A stretch of 64,000 nucleotides of DNA from an uncultured Aquimarina sp. (GTDB lineage Bacteria; Bacteroidota; Bacteroidia; Flavobacteriales; Flavobacteriaceae): assembly GCA_947498595.1 (NCBI GenBank), contig CANMKX010000020.1, positions 18,936 through 82,935 on the forward strand. The letters are read 5' to 3'. The position numbers were made by a program, and so were the translations under genes. Below are positions 16,581-25,826 of the stretch, piece by piece; within the stretch, counting starts at the first letter, position 1, and each line of letters begins with the position of its first letter. The notes beneath the pieces were generated by a model, which was not told where the DNA came from, made no database searches, and saw only the letters and a list, made by a program, of their open reading frames with translations.

Positions 16581-19211
16581 TTATTTATTATCTGTTATTC
16601 CTTGTTGTTGCAAATACACCTCTATATTTTTATGAATTTGTGCTATTCGATAATTAGGTGATGCAATAATAAAATGTTCTTTTACTATTTTTTTATAATA
16701 TTTTTTTCTTCTATTCCATTTCGTAAGATCTACACCTCTGGTATCTTCAATTTTCCCTAAAGATAATAACTCTGCAAGACCTTCGACTCCTTCTTTTGTT
16801 CTTCTTGTATGAATTACCAAAAATAACTTATCTTTTGTATATACATCAAGAGAAACCTTCATTTTATCAAATTTTAATTCTTTGATCATACTTAAAAGTG
16901 TTTCTTTTAACTCATTAGCTTCTGCTTGATCTGATGTAGAAAATTCAAAAACTAATTTATTATTCTTTTCTTGATCTTGTCCACTTACAAATGCATTGAT
17001 TTTTAATTCTGGTAAGACTTCTTTTATTATTTTTTCAGCTTTCTTTCCTTCTGGGCTCTGTGGGTATGTTAAGGCTACATAATTAAGTGCATCACTATAA
17101 GCATCATATCCTTTATATCTACCTATAGCTTGAGCTTTTAACAATTCATACTTAGGTACAAAATCTTCTCCTGTAAATTTGGTAATCAACTCATCACTTT
17201 CGGTTATAACTGTAGCATATTCTTGATTTCTAAATTTGCCAAATAATTTATTATATAAATATTCTGGGCTTTCTTTATCTTGTTCTAATCCTTTTTCTGG
17301 ATTTCTAAGAATTTCTGCATATCTAGAATCTGAATGATTTTTTATAATATCATTTTTCTTGTTTTCTGCTTTATTCCTTTTTCCTATTGTCTGATAAATT
17401 TTATATAAATTATATTTTGTAGGAATTATTAATCTTTCTTCTGGATTACTTATCAAAACTTCTTCTAACTTTTCTGAAGCTAAATCGTATTCTTGAAATT
17501 TCTCTTTATAAATAATCCCTAATTGATAATATGCAAAATTACGATCTGTTTGTAAGCTATCAATCACTTTTGCATCAGTAGGTAATTGTGCTATGTATGT
17601 TTGAGGGTCATATTGTGGATCTGTATCAAACGAATACTCATCTTCAGTCTCTTCTACTTCATCTGTAATTGCGATATCCGAATTAAGGCTAGATATTCTC
17701 CAATTATCTTCTAGTTTACGAGTTCCAAATGTTTTTCTAAATGCTGTTTTACCAAACGCAATAGTTGTCTGATTATAAAAGTAAAATTTTCCTTTAGGCG
17801 TTCCAGCACTTGCTCCCGTTCCTGTTGGTTGCTGAAATCTTTGCTCTTGAGGTAATCCATCTTTAATTCTTGCAACTTCCTCTGCTTCAGCTTTTCTTTG
17901 AGCTTCTTTTTTTATTTGTTCTGTATAAACCGAGTAGTATGCAATTCTTTCTTCGGGTGTCATCGCGACAGCTCTTAGAATACTATCATTTACCGTTGCT
18001 ATTCCTTCGTATAAAATAACATCATCTAGGTTGTCTCTTCTTTTCTTTAATACTCTAAATCTTTTTGAGTTAGGGTTAAGCCGTTGCAATGTACTGTCAT
18101 AATATTTACCTGCAGTTGCATATTCTCTTCCATCAAAATTAATATTCCCCAATGTATTATAATCATATGATTGTAATAATCGGTCATCTGTATTAGTTCT
18201 CAATGATTTTTTGTAATAATTTACTGCTAAATCAATAGAATCTAAATTCCTAAAATATTCTGCTTTTTGATAATATATTTTATCAAGAAAAGGTCGGTTT
18301 TCTCTATTTTTTTCTAAATCATTTAATAATTCTAAGAAAGCTAGCTTATCACCTGTATCATAATCAAAGTTACGTGCTTTTGCCATATATGCATTTAACA
18401 TATATTTTCGATTCGTTCTTCTGTTTAAAGCTATAACCTCATCAAACGCATAATTTGCACTATCCTTTTTTCCTAATTGATTATACAATTGCCCTTTTAT
18501 ATAAAGGTATCTTCCTTTCTCTTCGTTATTTTTTGTGTTCATTGCAGCAATATTAAGGTATATTACTGCTGTATCTTTTACCTCTAGATTGATATATGCT
18601 TGTGCTAACATTGCTGTTGCATCAGCATAATCTTGAGGTTTCATATCTTTTTTCTCAAACTTAAGTAGTCGTTCTAGGTTTTCGATTGCTAATTCATTAT
18701 TATCTAATCGAATATTAGTTTTTGCTCTCCATACTTTTGCATGATTAATCGTATTACTTGTAGGATACTTATATAAAATATAATTAAATGCTTCAAGTGC
18801 TGGAATGAATCGTTGTTCAAAATATCTTGATTTACCTAGTAATAGAAAAGCTTCATCAATTTTAGGGTTACGTTCTCTATCATCAATAAGCATGCTATGC
18901 TTTTGAATTGCTTTTGCTGCTTTTTCTTCTGCTTTATCAAAGTTTTTATTCAAAACTTCACCTGGCAACCTCACATCTTCGCTTACTGTTAAGCGTTCTA
19001 TAGGCATTAATTCCCAAAAATTATCATTATATCCTTGAACAATACTTTGCTTTCCTTTATCAAAAGCAACTCTACCGTTAAATAATGTATTATTCTTTGT
19101 TGTTACATCGTGCCATGTACGATTTAAGAATTTGTCTTTTTTCCGCGAACAACTCACTCCCATAAGAATTGCTAAAGACAGTATAGTGATTTGTGATAAA
19201 TTACTTTTCAA
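16581..19211 (-). CDS. sprE: Gliding motility and type IX secretion lipoprotein SprE/PorW
   Basis: 876 residues. The N terminus is a lipoprotein signal ending at LMGVSC (Cys about 21), followed by TPR-like helical repeats for most of the length (AIENLERLL, YYKKSLRTNTDD, KAQAIGRYKGYDAYSDAL) with a charged middle. SprE/PorW is a required periplasmic lipoprotein of T9SS, which exports adhesins and enzymes and drives gliding. The start is TTG: no in-frame ATG exists upstream before a stop, and the next ATG would cut the signal peptide. Its presence predicts that T9SS is encoded elsewhere in the genome. Confidence 0.88.
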   Translation of the reverse strand: MKSNLSQITILSLAILMGVSCSRKKDKFLNRTWHDVTTKNNTLFNGRVAFDKGKQSIVQGYNDNFWELMPIERLTVSEDVRLPGEVLNKNFDKAEEKAAKAIQKHSMLIDDRERNPKIDEAFLLLGKSRYFEQRFIPALEAFNYILYKYPTSNTINHAKVWRAKTNIRLDNNELAIENLERLLKFEKKDMKPQDYADATAMLAQAYINLEVKDTAVIYLNIAAMNTKNNEEKGRYLYIKGQLYNQLGKKDSANYAFDEVIALNRRTNRKYMLNAYMAKARNFDYDTGDKLAFLELLNDLEKNRENRPFLDKIYYQKAEYFRNLDSIDLAVNYYKKSLRTNTDDRLLQSYDYNTLGNINFDGREYATAGKYYDSTLQRLNPNSKRFRVLKKRRDNLDDVILYEGIATVNDSILRAVAMTPEERIAYYSVYTEQIKKEAQRKAEAEEVARIKDGLPQEQRFQQPTGTGASAGTPKGKFYFYNQTTIAFGKTAFRKTFGTRKLEDNWRISSLNSDIAITDEVEETEDEYSFDTDPQYDPQTYIAQLPTDAKVIDSLQTDRNFAYYQLGIIYKEKFQEYDLASEKLEEVLISNPEERLIIPTKYNLYKIYQTIGKRNKAENKKNDIIKNHSDSRYAEILRNPEKGLEQDKESPEYLYNKLFGKFRNQEYATVITESDELITKFTGEDFVPKYELLKAQAIGRYKGYDAYSDALNYVALTYPQSPEGKKAEKIIKEVLPELKINAFVSGQDQEKNNKLVFEFSTSDQAEANELKETLLSMIKELKFDKMKVSLDVYTKDKLFLVIHTRRTKEGVEGLAELLSLGKIEDTRGVDLTKWNRRKKYYKKIVKEHFIIASPNYRIAQIHKNIEVYLQQQGITDNK

Positions 19212-19442
19212 ACCTTTGTTATTTGTACGTTTGATAACTTAAAAACTTCTTTTTTAGTATGTTTATTACAGTTATAATATGAATCGTGAGTGGTAAAAAT
19301 ACGTTTCTTTCTGAAAAAAAGGGTGGCTTCCCTAATAAATTCACATATTGTTTCTTTTATTCTCTTTTTTATTCCTTCTTTTATATACAAAAACACCAAT
19401 ATTTCTATTGATGTTTTATATGTTAATTTGCATTCTAACTTC

Positions 19443-20138
19443 TTATTGAGCAAAATGCATTTCTAATTCTTGTAATGTTTCTTCTGATGTTTTAAGGTCC
19501 TTTATAACTTCTCCTTTTTCTAGAACAACTATACGTTCACAAACTTCGGTTACATGGCTCAAATCATGACTTGAAACTAACACTGTGATATCTTGATTAA
19601 TTGCTAAATCCTTGATTATACCTTTTAAACGAATTTGGGTAGTGGGATCAAGATTTGCAAAAGGTTCATCTAAAATAATTACATCTGGTTTACCTATTAA
19701 AGCTGCAACAATTCCAGCTTTCTTTTGATTTCCTTTTGATAAATCTCTTAAGTATTTCTTTTGCCCTAATATTTCTCCGTGAAAAAAATCTTTAAATCCT
19801 TCTAAAAGAGCATCGACTTCTGATTTTTTTTGTCCTCTTAATTCTCCTATAAAATAAAAATATTCTTCTGCTGTAAGATATCCTATTAAAAACGTTTCAT
19901 CTATAAATGCTGAAGTAAATGCTTTCCAGTCTTCACTTTTATGAACTTGTACTCCATTACTCTCAATATACCCTGTAGTGGGTTTAATTAAATCTAATAG
20001 CGCACTAAATAATGTTGTTTTTCCTGCTCCATTATTACCTACTAAACCAAAACTTTGCCCTTTAGGGATTTCTAGAGAATCAATATGTAATACTGTATTA
20101 TCTGTATATGTTTTACTGACGTTATGTATTGTTATCAT
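19443..20138 (-). CDS. ABC transporter ATP-binding protein
   Basis: 231 residues with all ATPase motifs: Walker A GLVGNNGAGKTTL (about 31-43), signature LSKGNQKK (about 135), Walker B VIILDEP (about 155), and the H-loop SSHDLSHV. It forms the motor of an exporter with the DUF5687 membrane partner 4 bases upstream. Substrate unknown. Confidence 0.93.
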   Translation of the reverse strand: MITIHNVSKTYTDNTVLHIDSLEIPKGQSFGLVGNNGAGKTTLFSALLDLIKPTTGYIESNGVQVHKSEDWKAFTSAFIDETFLIGYLTAEEYFYFIGELRGQKKSEVDALLEGFKDFFHGEILGQKKYLRDLSKGNQKKAGIVAALIGKPDVIILDEPFANLDPTTQIRLKGIIKDLAINQDITVLVSSHDLSHVTEVCERIVVLEKGEVIKDLKTSEETLQELEMHFAQ

Positions 20139-20142
20139 CTGC

Positions 20143-21615
20143 TTATTTTTTTTGTTTATATGCTGCTATCGTTTTGTATTTTTCTTCTCTATATATTTTT
20201 TCGATTATATCAAATACCTTGTCTTTAAATGCAAATCCAGCTATCCCCGCTAATACTACCAATGCATATCCTGCATTAGGGCCAAGACTATAATGTCCTA
20301 TTGCATATAGTATTAATGGCAATACCATTTTAGGCAAAGTCAGCAATAGTGTTTTTGTATTAAATGCTTGTTTATCACCAAAAGCTTTTTTGTTACTCGT
20401 TAAATCAATTGGTGTTTTAATATAAGCCCCTGCCCATAATACGACATGAGAATTTACTCCTATATTATATACTGCTCCTGCGAGTATTGCTAAATATACT
20501 TCCCATCCAAAATACAAATACGCAGAACAAAGTATTGTAGAGAGTAAAGTGGCAATGACCATTAACCACCATTTTGAAGATAAATATTCTTTATATTTAA
20601 TATTTTGACTCATCATTAACGGATAATAAGAACTATCCCAACTAGGTACGAATTGACCAAAACTTAGTAAAAACCCTCCCGAAACGAATATTCCTGCAAA
20701 AATTCTCCATACTGGTCCCTCATATGTTTCTATAGATCCGGTAAAAAATAATAACCCGTAAAACAAAAACATGATACTTACTAATACTGTTGATCTTGCT
20801 CTTTTATTTCTCTTAATTAGTTTTATATCGTTTTTTAGGAAGATAGCTGTTTTACCAAATCTGTCTAACCACAATAAATCTTCAGTTTTTACATCTTTTG
20901 ATTTTACTGCTAATCCTGCATCCAAGAATAAATCTTTAGCAAAGAGAGTGAATGATAGGTATATAAATAGTATTAGTAAAATTATTGGAAACAAAACAAT
21001 TAAGACATTATCGTATATATTCCTAAAAAAAGGAGCTGTGTATTCTGTAATATTAAAATACTCAAAATAATGTAGCCCTCCTAATATTGCCATAATACCA
21101 GCAATGATATACACTAAGTTATCTCTATTATTCACCAAAATATTAAGGAAGTTGTTACTATAAACTATCGCCATTAATCCCAAATTCCAATAAAGTACGT
21201 TTGATACTGGATAATCATTACTTATCAAGGCTACAGAAAACGGAATAAAAAAGAATGCATGAAAAATATTGAAAAAAGAAAATACTGTTTTTCCAAAAGC
21301 AAAAGAAACTATCTTATTTTTTTTAAAAGGTAAAATCAATAATGGTTTAATATTGACAACTGGCATTTTTTGCAATGCATATTTAAAAACCAAATCAAAT
21401 ATCACCCAATAGATCAAAAACGTATTTATAAAATCTAACGGATCTTGACATAATTTATTTTTAATAAGATAAAAAGCTACCATCCCACCAAAACTCACCA
21501 TAATAATGAGCAGCAAAGCCCAGAATCCCATAAAAAGTTTTATCCAAATATTTGAAGATAATGACGCTGATCTCCAAAATGATTTCCATTGCAGTGTGAT
21601 AAAGTGTTTGAACAT
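20143..21615 (-). CDS. ABC transporter permease (DUF5687 type)
   Basis: 490 residues with about 10-12 membrane segments and a cytoplasmic N terminus (MFKHFITLQWKSFWRS). It matches what I know as DUF5687, a Bacteroidota ABC-2-like permease family encoded next to a single ATPase, as here. Together they form an exporter of unknown substrate. It is the first gene of a run leading to sprE, though a 231-base gap separates the ATPase and sprE. A long dyad lies in its upstream region (21695-21731). Confidence 0.8.
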   Translation of the reverse strand: MFKHFITLQWKSFWRSASLSSNIWIKLFMGFWALLLIIMVSFGGMVAFYLIKNKLCQDPLDFINTFLIYWVIFDLVFKYALQKMPVVNIKPLLILPFKKNKIVSFAFGKTVFSFFNIFHAFFFIPFSVALISNDYPVSNVLYWNLGLMAIVYSNNFLNILVNNRDNLVYIIAGIMAILGGLHYFEYFNITEYTAPFFRNIYDNVLIVLFPIILLILFIYLSFTLFAKDLFLDAGLAVKSKDVKTEDLLWLDRFGKTAIFLKNDIKLIKRNKRARSTVLVSIMFLFYGLLFFTGSIETYEGPVWRIFAGIFVSGGFLLSFGQFVPSWDSSYYPLMMSQNIKYKEYLSSKWWLMVIATLLSTILCSAYLYFGWEVYLAILAGAVYNIGVNSHVVLWAGAYIKTPIDLTSNKKAFGDKQAFNTKTLLLTLPKMVLPLILYAIGHYSLGPNAGYALVVLAGIAGFAFKDKVFDIIEKIYREEKYKTIAAYKQKK

Positions 21616-21694
21616 ATTTTTTGGCTATTTATAATTATCTGTATTATTTTTTTTGATTTTGTTACATGTACATTAAAAATGTTTTTCAAATCAA

Positions 21695-21731
21695 TGTATG
21701 TTTTGTATATACTTTATATATAAAACATACA
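21695..21731. promoter_or_regulatory. 37-bp imperfect dyad between divergent genes
   Basis: TGTATGTTTTGTATAT / ATATATAAAACATACA: 16-bp arms with one G-T pair and a 5-base centre, between the DUF5687 permease (start 21615) and the reductase (start 21866). There is no T tract as in a terminator and no gene ends here, so an operator for a dimeric regulator or an RNA structure is possible. Confidence 0.45.
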
Positions 21732-21843
21732 AATAATGGATTAAAAAACAGATCCAATTCTAATGGTTTTTATAATTGATCGTAAATTGATACATCTATT
21801 TCTTTTTTTTAATTAAAAATGTAGGATACCTAATGACATTCAC

Positions 21844-21851
21844 TATTTTTG
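21844..21851 (+). promoter_or_regulatory. -7 promoter element for the reductase gene
   Basis: TATTTTTG matches TAnnTTTG, 15 bases before the ATG at 21866. It falls inside the reading frame that opens at 21833, which argues against that earlier start. No clear TTG at -33. Confidence 0.5.
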
Positions 21852-21865
21852 CGAAAAAATTTGAC

Positions 21866-22918
21866 ATGCCAGATTTTAATCTATTACGTATAAAAAATAT
21901 TATTAAAGAGACTTCTAAAGCTGTCTCTATCGAATTTGAAGTTCCATCTTTACTTAAGAATATATATTCATTTGTTGCTGGTCAATATGTCACTATAAAA
22001 GCGACTATTGATGGTAAAGAAGTAAGAAGAGCATACTCTATATGTGCTGCACCTAAAAGTGATATCTTAAAAGTAGCTATTAAAGAGGTTGAAAATGGTT
22101 TATTTTCTACCTATGCTACTACAAATTTGCAGATAGGTGATGAATTAGCTGTTCATACTCCTGAAGGTAATTTTATCTTAGAGCCATCTGATAAAGATTC
22201 TAAAACATATGGAGCTTTTGCTGCAGGAAGTGGTATTACTCCAATCATGAGTATGGTCAAAGCTGTTTTACAACAAGACTCTCAAAACAAATTTGTTCTT
22301 GTATATGGTAATAAATCTCCAGAAGAGACCATTTTTTTTAAAGAAATTAATACTCTTAAGGAAACTTATAATAATCGTTTTCATGTAGAATATGTTTATA
22401 GTAGATCTCAACAAGAGGGTGCTCAGTTTGGTCGTATCGAGAAACCTATTATTAATTATGTTTTAAAAAATAAATACAAGGAATTCAATTTTGATTCTTT
22501 CTATTTATGTGGTCCAGAAACTATGATTAATTTGGTTACTGATGTTTTAACAGAACATGGAATCATTAAAGACAATATTCATTTTGAGCTTTTCACTAGT
22601 AGCTCTAATGAAACTGAAATAGAAGAAAATCTTGAAGGTAGCACCAACATAACTATTCTTGTTGATGATGAGGAGTTTACTTTTTCAATGGATCAAAAAG
22701 AAAATATTCTTAACGCTGCATTGGCTCAAGATATAGATGCTCCTTATTCTTGTCAGGGTGGTGTTTGTAGTTCTTGCATTTGCCGTATCACAGAAGGAAA
22801 AGCTGTAATGACTCAAAACAATATATTGACAGATAGTGAACTTGAAGAAGGGTTAGTTTTGGCTTGTCAAGCACATCCTACAACAGCTACTATTACTGTT
22901 GATTTTGATGATGCTTAA
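21866..22918 (+). CDS. Ferredoxin-type NAD(P)H oxidoreductase (PaaE-like)
   Basis: 350 residues from the chosen ATG. Domains in order: FAD-binding barrel (about 1-100, with RRAYSICAAP), NAD(P)-binding domain (about 105-230, GSGITPIMSM and YLCGPETMI), and a C-terminal plant-type 2Fe-2S ferredoxin domain (about 260-350) with cysteines in SCQGGVCSSCIC and LACQ. It moves electrons between NAD(P)H and an iron-sulphur acceptor, and flavobacterial versions are often named ferredoxin-NADP reductase. The alternative ATG at 21833 would add 11 residues that overlap the -7 element. No phenylacetate genes are nearby, so a Paa role is not supported. Confidence 0.9.
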   Translation: MPDFNLLRIKNIIKETSKAVSIEFEVPSLLKNIYSFVAGQYVTIKATIDGKEVRRAYSICAAPKSDILKVAIKEVENGLFSTYATTNLQIGDELAVHTPEGNFILEPSDKDSKTYGAFAAGSGITPIMSMVKAVLQQDSQNKFVLVYGNKSPEETIFFKEINTLKETYNNRFHVEYVYSRSQQEGAQFGRIEKPIINYVLKNKYKEFNFDSFYLCGPETMINLVTDVLTEHGIIKDNIHFELFTSSSNETEIEENLEGSTNITILVDDEEFTFSMDQKENILNAALAQDIDAPYSCQGGVCSSCICRITEGKAVMTQNNILTDSELEEGLVLACQAHPTTATITVDFDDA

Positions 22919-22940
22919 TATAACATACAATGATATCATA

Positions 22941-22975
22941 AAAAAAGGTGTTTTAAATAATAAAACACCTTTTTT
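22941..22975. terminator. Bidirectional terminator
   Basis: AAAAAAGGTGTTTTA / TAAAACACCTTTTTT with a 5-nt loop, between the convergent reductase and GT9 genes. Confidence 0.88.
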
Positions 22976-22976
22976 A

Positions 22977-24014
22977 CTATATCGTAGTCACAATCTTTTT
23001 TACAATTGTTTCAGGGGATATACTTCTCATTACATCTTCATAACCTTGAGGAAATTTATTTCCATATATGGATGTAGGTATTAAATTATATTTTTGTAAA
23101 TCTGGCAAAATTGCTAATTCTATGGATTGTTTGAAAGGAGCAAAACCTGCATAAGGATGAGTTACTCCCCAAAGTGTAATTGTTGGTATCCCATACATTG
23201 CTGCCAAATGTGCATTACCACTATCCATAGAAAGCATTCCATCTAAATTTGATATAAGTATTAATTCTTCATCAAAATTTAGTTTTCCTGCTACATTTCT
23301 AATATTCAGAAACTTACTTTCTAAAGTATCAAAAATATCAATTTCTCGTTTTCCTCCTCCAAATAGTAATATTTCAAATTGATTTAATGTATCTAATTGT
23401 TCTATTACTTTCATCATTAACTCCAAAGGGTATGTTTTTCCTTCATATTGAGCAAATGGAGCAATACCTAACCATTTTTTTGAAGTTTGGTTTGTAATTC
23501 CATTAATCTTCTTGGTTAGTTTTTGCTTAGCTGGGTAGTTTGTTTCTTGTAAATTAAATGGAAATCCTAATCCTGTAAAAACATCAACGTATCGTTCGTG
23601 TGAAGTTTTTAATTGTTTAAATATCTTATTAGTATCTCTTGTTAATGCTTTTTTTTCATCTCTACCCTTATCAATTTGAACAACTTTTATCCTATTAATT
23701 GCAAAAAAAGATTTTAAGACTTTTGACCGTAATACATTATGCAAATCAGCAACTGCATCAATTCCTAATTCCTTAAGTTCTTTGGATAATCTATAGAGAC
23801 CTAGAGCGCCTTTATGTTTTCCTTTAACATCTGCTTCGTATATCTCAAGATTTGATATATCAGAGAACATAGGAGCAAAAAACTTACGTGTTAATACAGT
23901 AAGTTTAACCTCTGGATATTTTGTTCTAAAAGCTCTGAGGACAGGTACTGTCATAGCAACGTCTCCCATTGCTGAGAGACGTATTACTAAAATATGTTGA
24001 ATAGTATTTGTCAT
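22977..24014 (-). CDS. Glycosyltransferase family 9 (heptosyltransferase-like)
   Basis: 345 residues with two Rossmann-like halves typical of GT9: N-terminal ILVIRLSAMGDVAMTVPVLRAFR (in two parts) and C-terminal SNLDGMLSMDSGNAHLAAMYGIPTITLWG (in two parts), the D-S-G-x-x-H-x-A motif that binds the nucleotide sugar. GT9 enzymes add heptose or related sugars to the LPS core at the inner membrane. It is 15 bases downstream of the DUF4254 gene, so both are probably cotranscribed. The donor sugar is not certain. Confidence 0.9.
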   Translation of the reverse strand: MTNTIQHILVIRLSAMGDVAMTVPVLRAFRTKYPEVKLTVLTRKFFAPMFSDISNLEIYEADVKGKHKGALGLYRLSKELKELGIDAVADLHNVLRSKVLKSFFAINRIKVVQIDKGRDEKKALTRDTNKIFKQLKTSHERYVDVFTGLGFPFNLQETNYPAKQKLTKKINGITNQTSKKWLGIAPFAQYEGKTYPLELMMKVIEQLDTLNQFEILLFGGGKREIDIFDTLESKFLNIRNVAGKLNFDEELILISNLDGMLSMDSGNAHLAAMYGIPTITLWGVTHPYAGFAPFKQSIELAILPDLQKYNLIPTSIYGNKFPQGYEDVMRSISPETIVKKIVTTI

Positions 24015-24029
24015 GAAATCACAACATTA

Positions 24030-24638
24030 CTATTTTTTCCCTCTTAATACAGGGTTTAATTCATCATCATTATACATTTTCATCTGCTTATATACTTTCA
24101 TATATTTATCGCCAGTTTCAATATCGTTTAATAGGGTATCTATAGCAGTAGAAAGATCAACTCTTTGTTCTAACAAAACATTTAATTTTTTCTCACATGC
24201 TGCCTTATGTGCTTCACTTGCATCTTCACGATTAACCTCAACATCCATATGATAAATTTTCAATGCTAAAATCGATAATCTATCTATAGCCCAAGCTGGA
24301 CTTTCTGAGTTAATTGTTGCTGATTCTTTAGCTTTAGTATCTTTATATTTATCTAAAAAATAACTATCGATATATTCTACTGTATCTGTACGATCTTGAT
24401 TAGATGCATCGATTTTTCTCTTTAATGTCAATGCTGCTACTGGATCAATTTCTGGATCTCTAATAATATCTTCATATGCCCATTGAACTGTATCAATCCA
24501 AGATTTTCTATACAACAAATGTGCAATTACATCTTCATTTTTATCGTACTTATTCGTGAATGGTTGATCAACTGAATTTAATATTTTATACGTTTTAATA
24601 ACGTCTTGAAAAATAGCATTGGCCTTTTCTGAAAACAT
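24030..24638 (-). CDS. DUF4254 protein
   Basis: 202 residues, largely alpha-helical and cytosolic (no signal or membrane segment), matching DUF4254 as I recall it: HLLYRKSWIDTVQWAYEDIIRDPEIDP in two parts, then IDSYFLD and SPAWAIDRLSILALKIYHM. Its pairing with a GT9 glycosyltransferase suggests a role in LPS core synthesis. No catalytic motif is evident. Confidence 0.8.
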   Translation of the reverse strand: MFSEKANAIFQDVIKTYKILNSVDQPFTNKYDKNEDVIAHLLYRKSWIDTVQWAYEDIIRDPEIDPVAALTLKRKIDASNQDRTDTVEYIDSYFLDKYKDTKAKESATINSESPAWAIDRLSILALKIYHMDVEVNREDASEAHKAACEKKLNVLLEQRVDLSTAIDTLLNDIETGDKYMKVYKQMKMYNDDELNPVLRGKK

Positions 24639-24695
24639 AATCTGATTCTTTTCTAAAGTGTGTAAATATTCTATAACATCTGTATATTTCTATTT

Positions 24696-24724
24696 CTTAT
24701 TAAAATTACTCTTATTTTAATAAG
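24696..24724 (-). other. Stem-loop in the DUF4254 leader
   Basis: CTTATTAAAAT / ATTTTAATAAG, 11 perfect pairs and a 7-nt loop, 58 bases before the DUF4254 ATG and inside the predicted 150-nt leader. A smaller GGATG / CATCC pair lies at about 24764-24786. Confidence 0.4.
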
Positions 24725-24795
24725 GGGAATATACTATGTACAGTTTTTAATTTATTTTTATAATTGGATGGTTATTTTCATCATCCTAGACAGCG

Positions 24796-24803
24796 CAAAG
24801 GTA
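24796..24803 (-). promoter_or_regulatory. -7 promoter element for the DUF4254-GT9 operon
   Basis: The minus strand reads TACCTTTG, matching TAnnTTTG. It predicts a long leader of about 150 nt that contains stem-loops. Confidence 0.45.
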
Positions 24804-24893
24804 TTATATTTTTAGGACTCTCTTAAATCCTTCGTTTTTGATATAATTTAATTCCACTAACGTTTTCTAATTATTTCTAAATTCAAAACAATC

Positions 24894-25826
24894 CTAGCCT
24901 CGTTGAGCTATCAATTGTATTATAATTGGTAATAACATCAAAAACCATAAACTTATTTCCTGAATACTCCTTTTAATTTTCAATTCAAAAAAAGAAGCTC
25001 CCATAATTGCTAATGGGATTATTATATATAAGAGACTATTTTCGTTTTTATCTATATTAATTAAAGGAATCAAAACACTTATAAATAAAAGCATAAAAGT
25101 TATTCCCATTATAGGTTTAATCTTAGTTGAACTTCTATTATACTTAAACAAGAATGTGCTTATAAAAACCATAAGCATTCCTATTAGCAATAAGGTAGGC
25201 CAAAGGTTATTAGCAGTAAAAAACATCATATTATTTAATGATGTTTTAGTTGTTATGTTTTGAAAAAGGTATACTTCATCATACATCCCTAAATATAAAC
25301 ATAGCATCATTATATATACTGCTATAAATCCTATTACAGGAATAATTAGATTTTTGTAGTTAAACGCTATAAATGTAAAGACACCTGCATAGATTACAAC
25401 AACATAAAGTATGTTCCAAAATGAAAATAAGACTGTAATACCGATACATATAGATGCATTTAATATTTTTTGTTTTACTCCTAATTGATTTTTTAGAGAC
25501 AGGACATTCAATACTGCTAGCATTATAAGCAGATTAACAATTAATATGTTTTGATTTTCAACTTTATTGTAAATAACGAAAACCAGAATAGTATAGATCA
25601 ATCCTGTAAATGTGTTTTTATTAGATATTTCATACTTCTTAACTATGATATTAATTAACATCATAGATATCCAAATCATAAGACATCCTCCTATTATTTT
25701 TGATATCATAAAGAAATTAAACTCTAATGACGTATTTAAAATGGTTAGTATGTATACAAAAACCATATAAATACTTATCATTATAAAATTTATAGGTTTT
25801 GATTTACTAAAAAAGCTTGATAACAT
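24894..25826 (-). CDS. DUF6427-like multi-pass membrane protein
   Basis: 310 residues with roughly ten hydrophobic helices and almost no large soluble part. It begins MLSSFFSKSKPINFIMISIY. I associate this size and start with the flavobacterial family DUF6427, which usually neighbours a DUF6341-like gene and purD, as seen here. It is divergent from the DUF6341-like gene, and that gene's promoter overlaps its first codons. No function is known. Confidence 0.7.
   Translation of the reverse strand: MLSSFFSKSKPINFIMISIYMVFVYILTILNTSLEFNFFMISKIIGGCLMIWISMMLINIIVKKYEISNKNTFTGLIYTILVFVIYNKVENQNILIVNLLIMLAVLNVLSLKNQLGVKQKILNASICIGITVLFSFWNILYVVVIYAGVFTFIAFNYKNLIIPVIGFIAVYIMMLCLYLGMYDEVYLFQNITTKTSLNNMMFFTANNLWPTLLLIGMLMVFISTFLFKYNRSSTKIKPIMGITFMLLFISVLIPLINIDKNENSLLYIIIPLAIMGASFFELKIKRSIQEISLWFLMLLPIIIQLIAQRG

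Noticed and set aside
19208..19453. Open frame of 81 codons on the minus strand between the ABC ATPase gene and sprE
   Set aside because: Both ends overlap real genes, but it starts with TTG, has a random-looking Lys/Arg/Ile-rich composition and no recognisable domain, so it is not listed as a gene; the overlap is noted as a finding.
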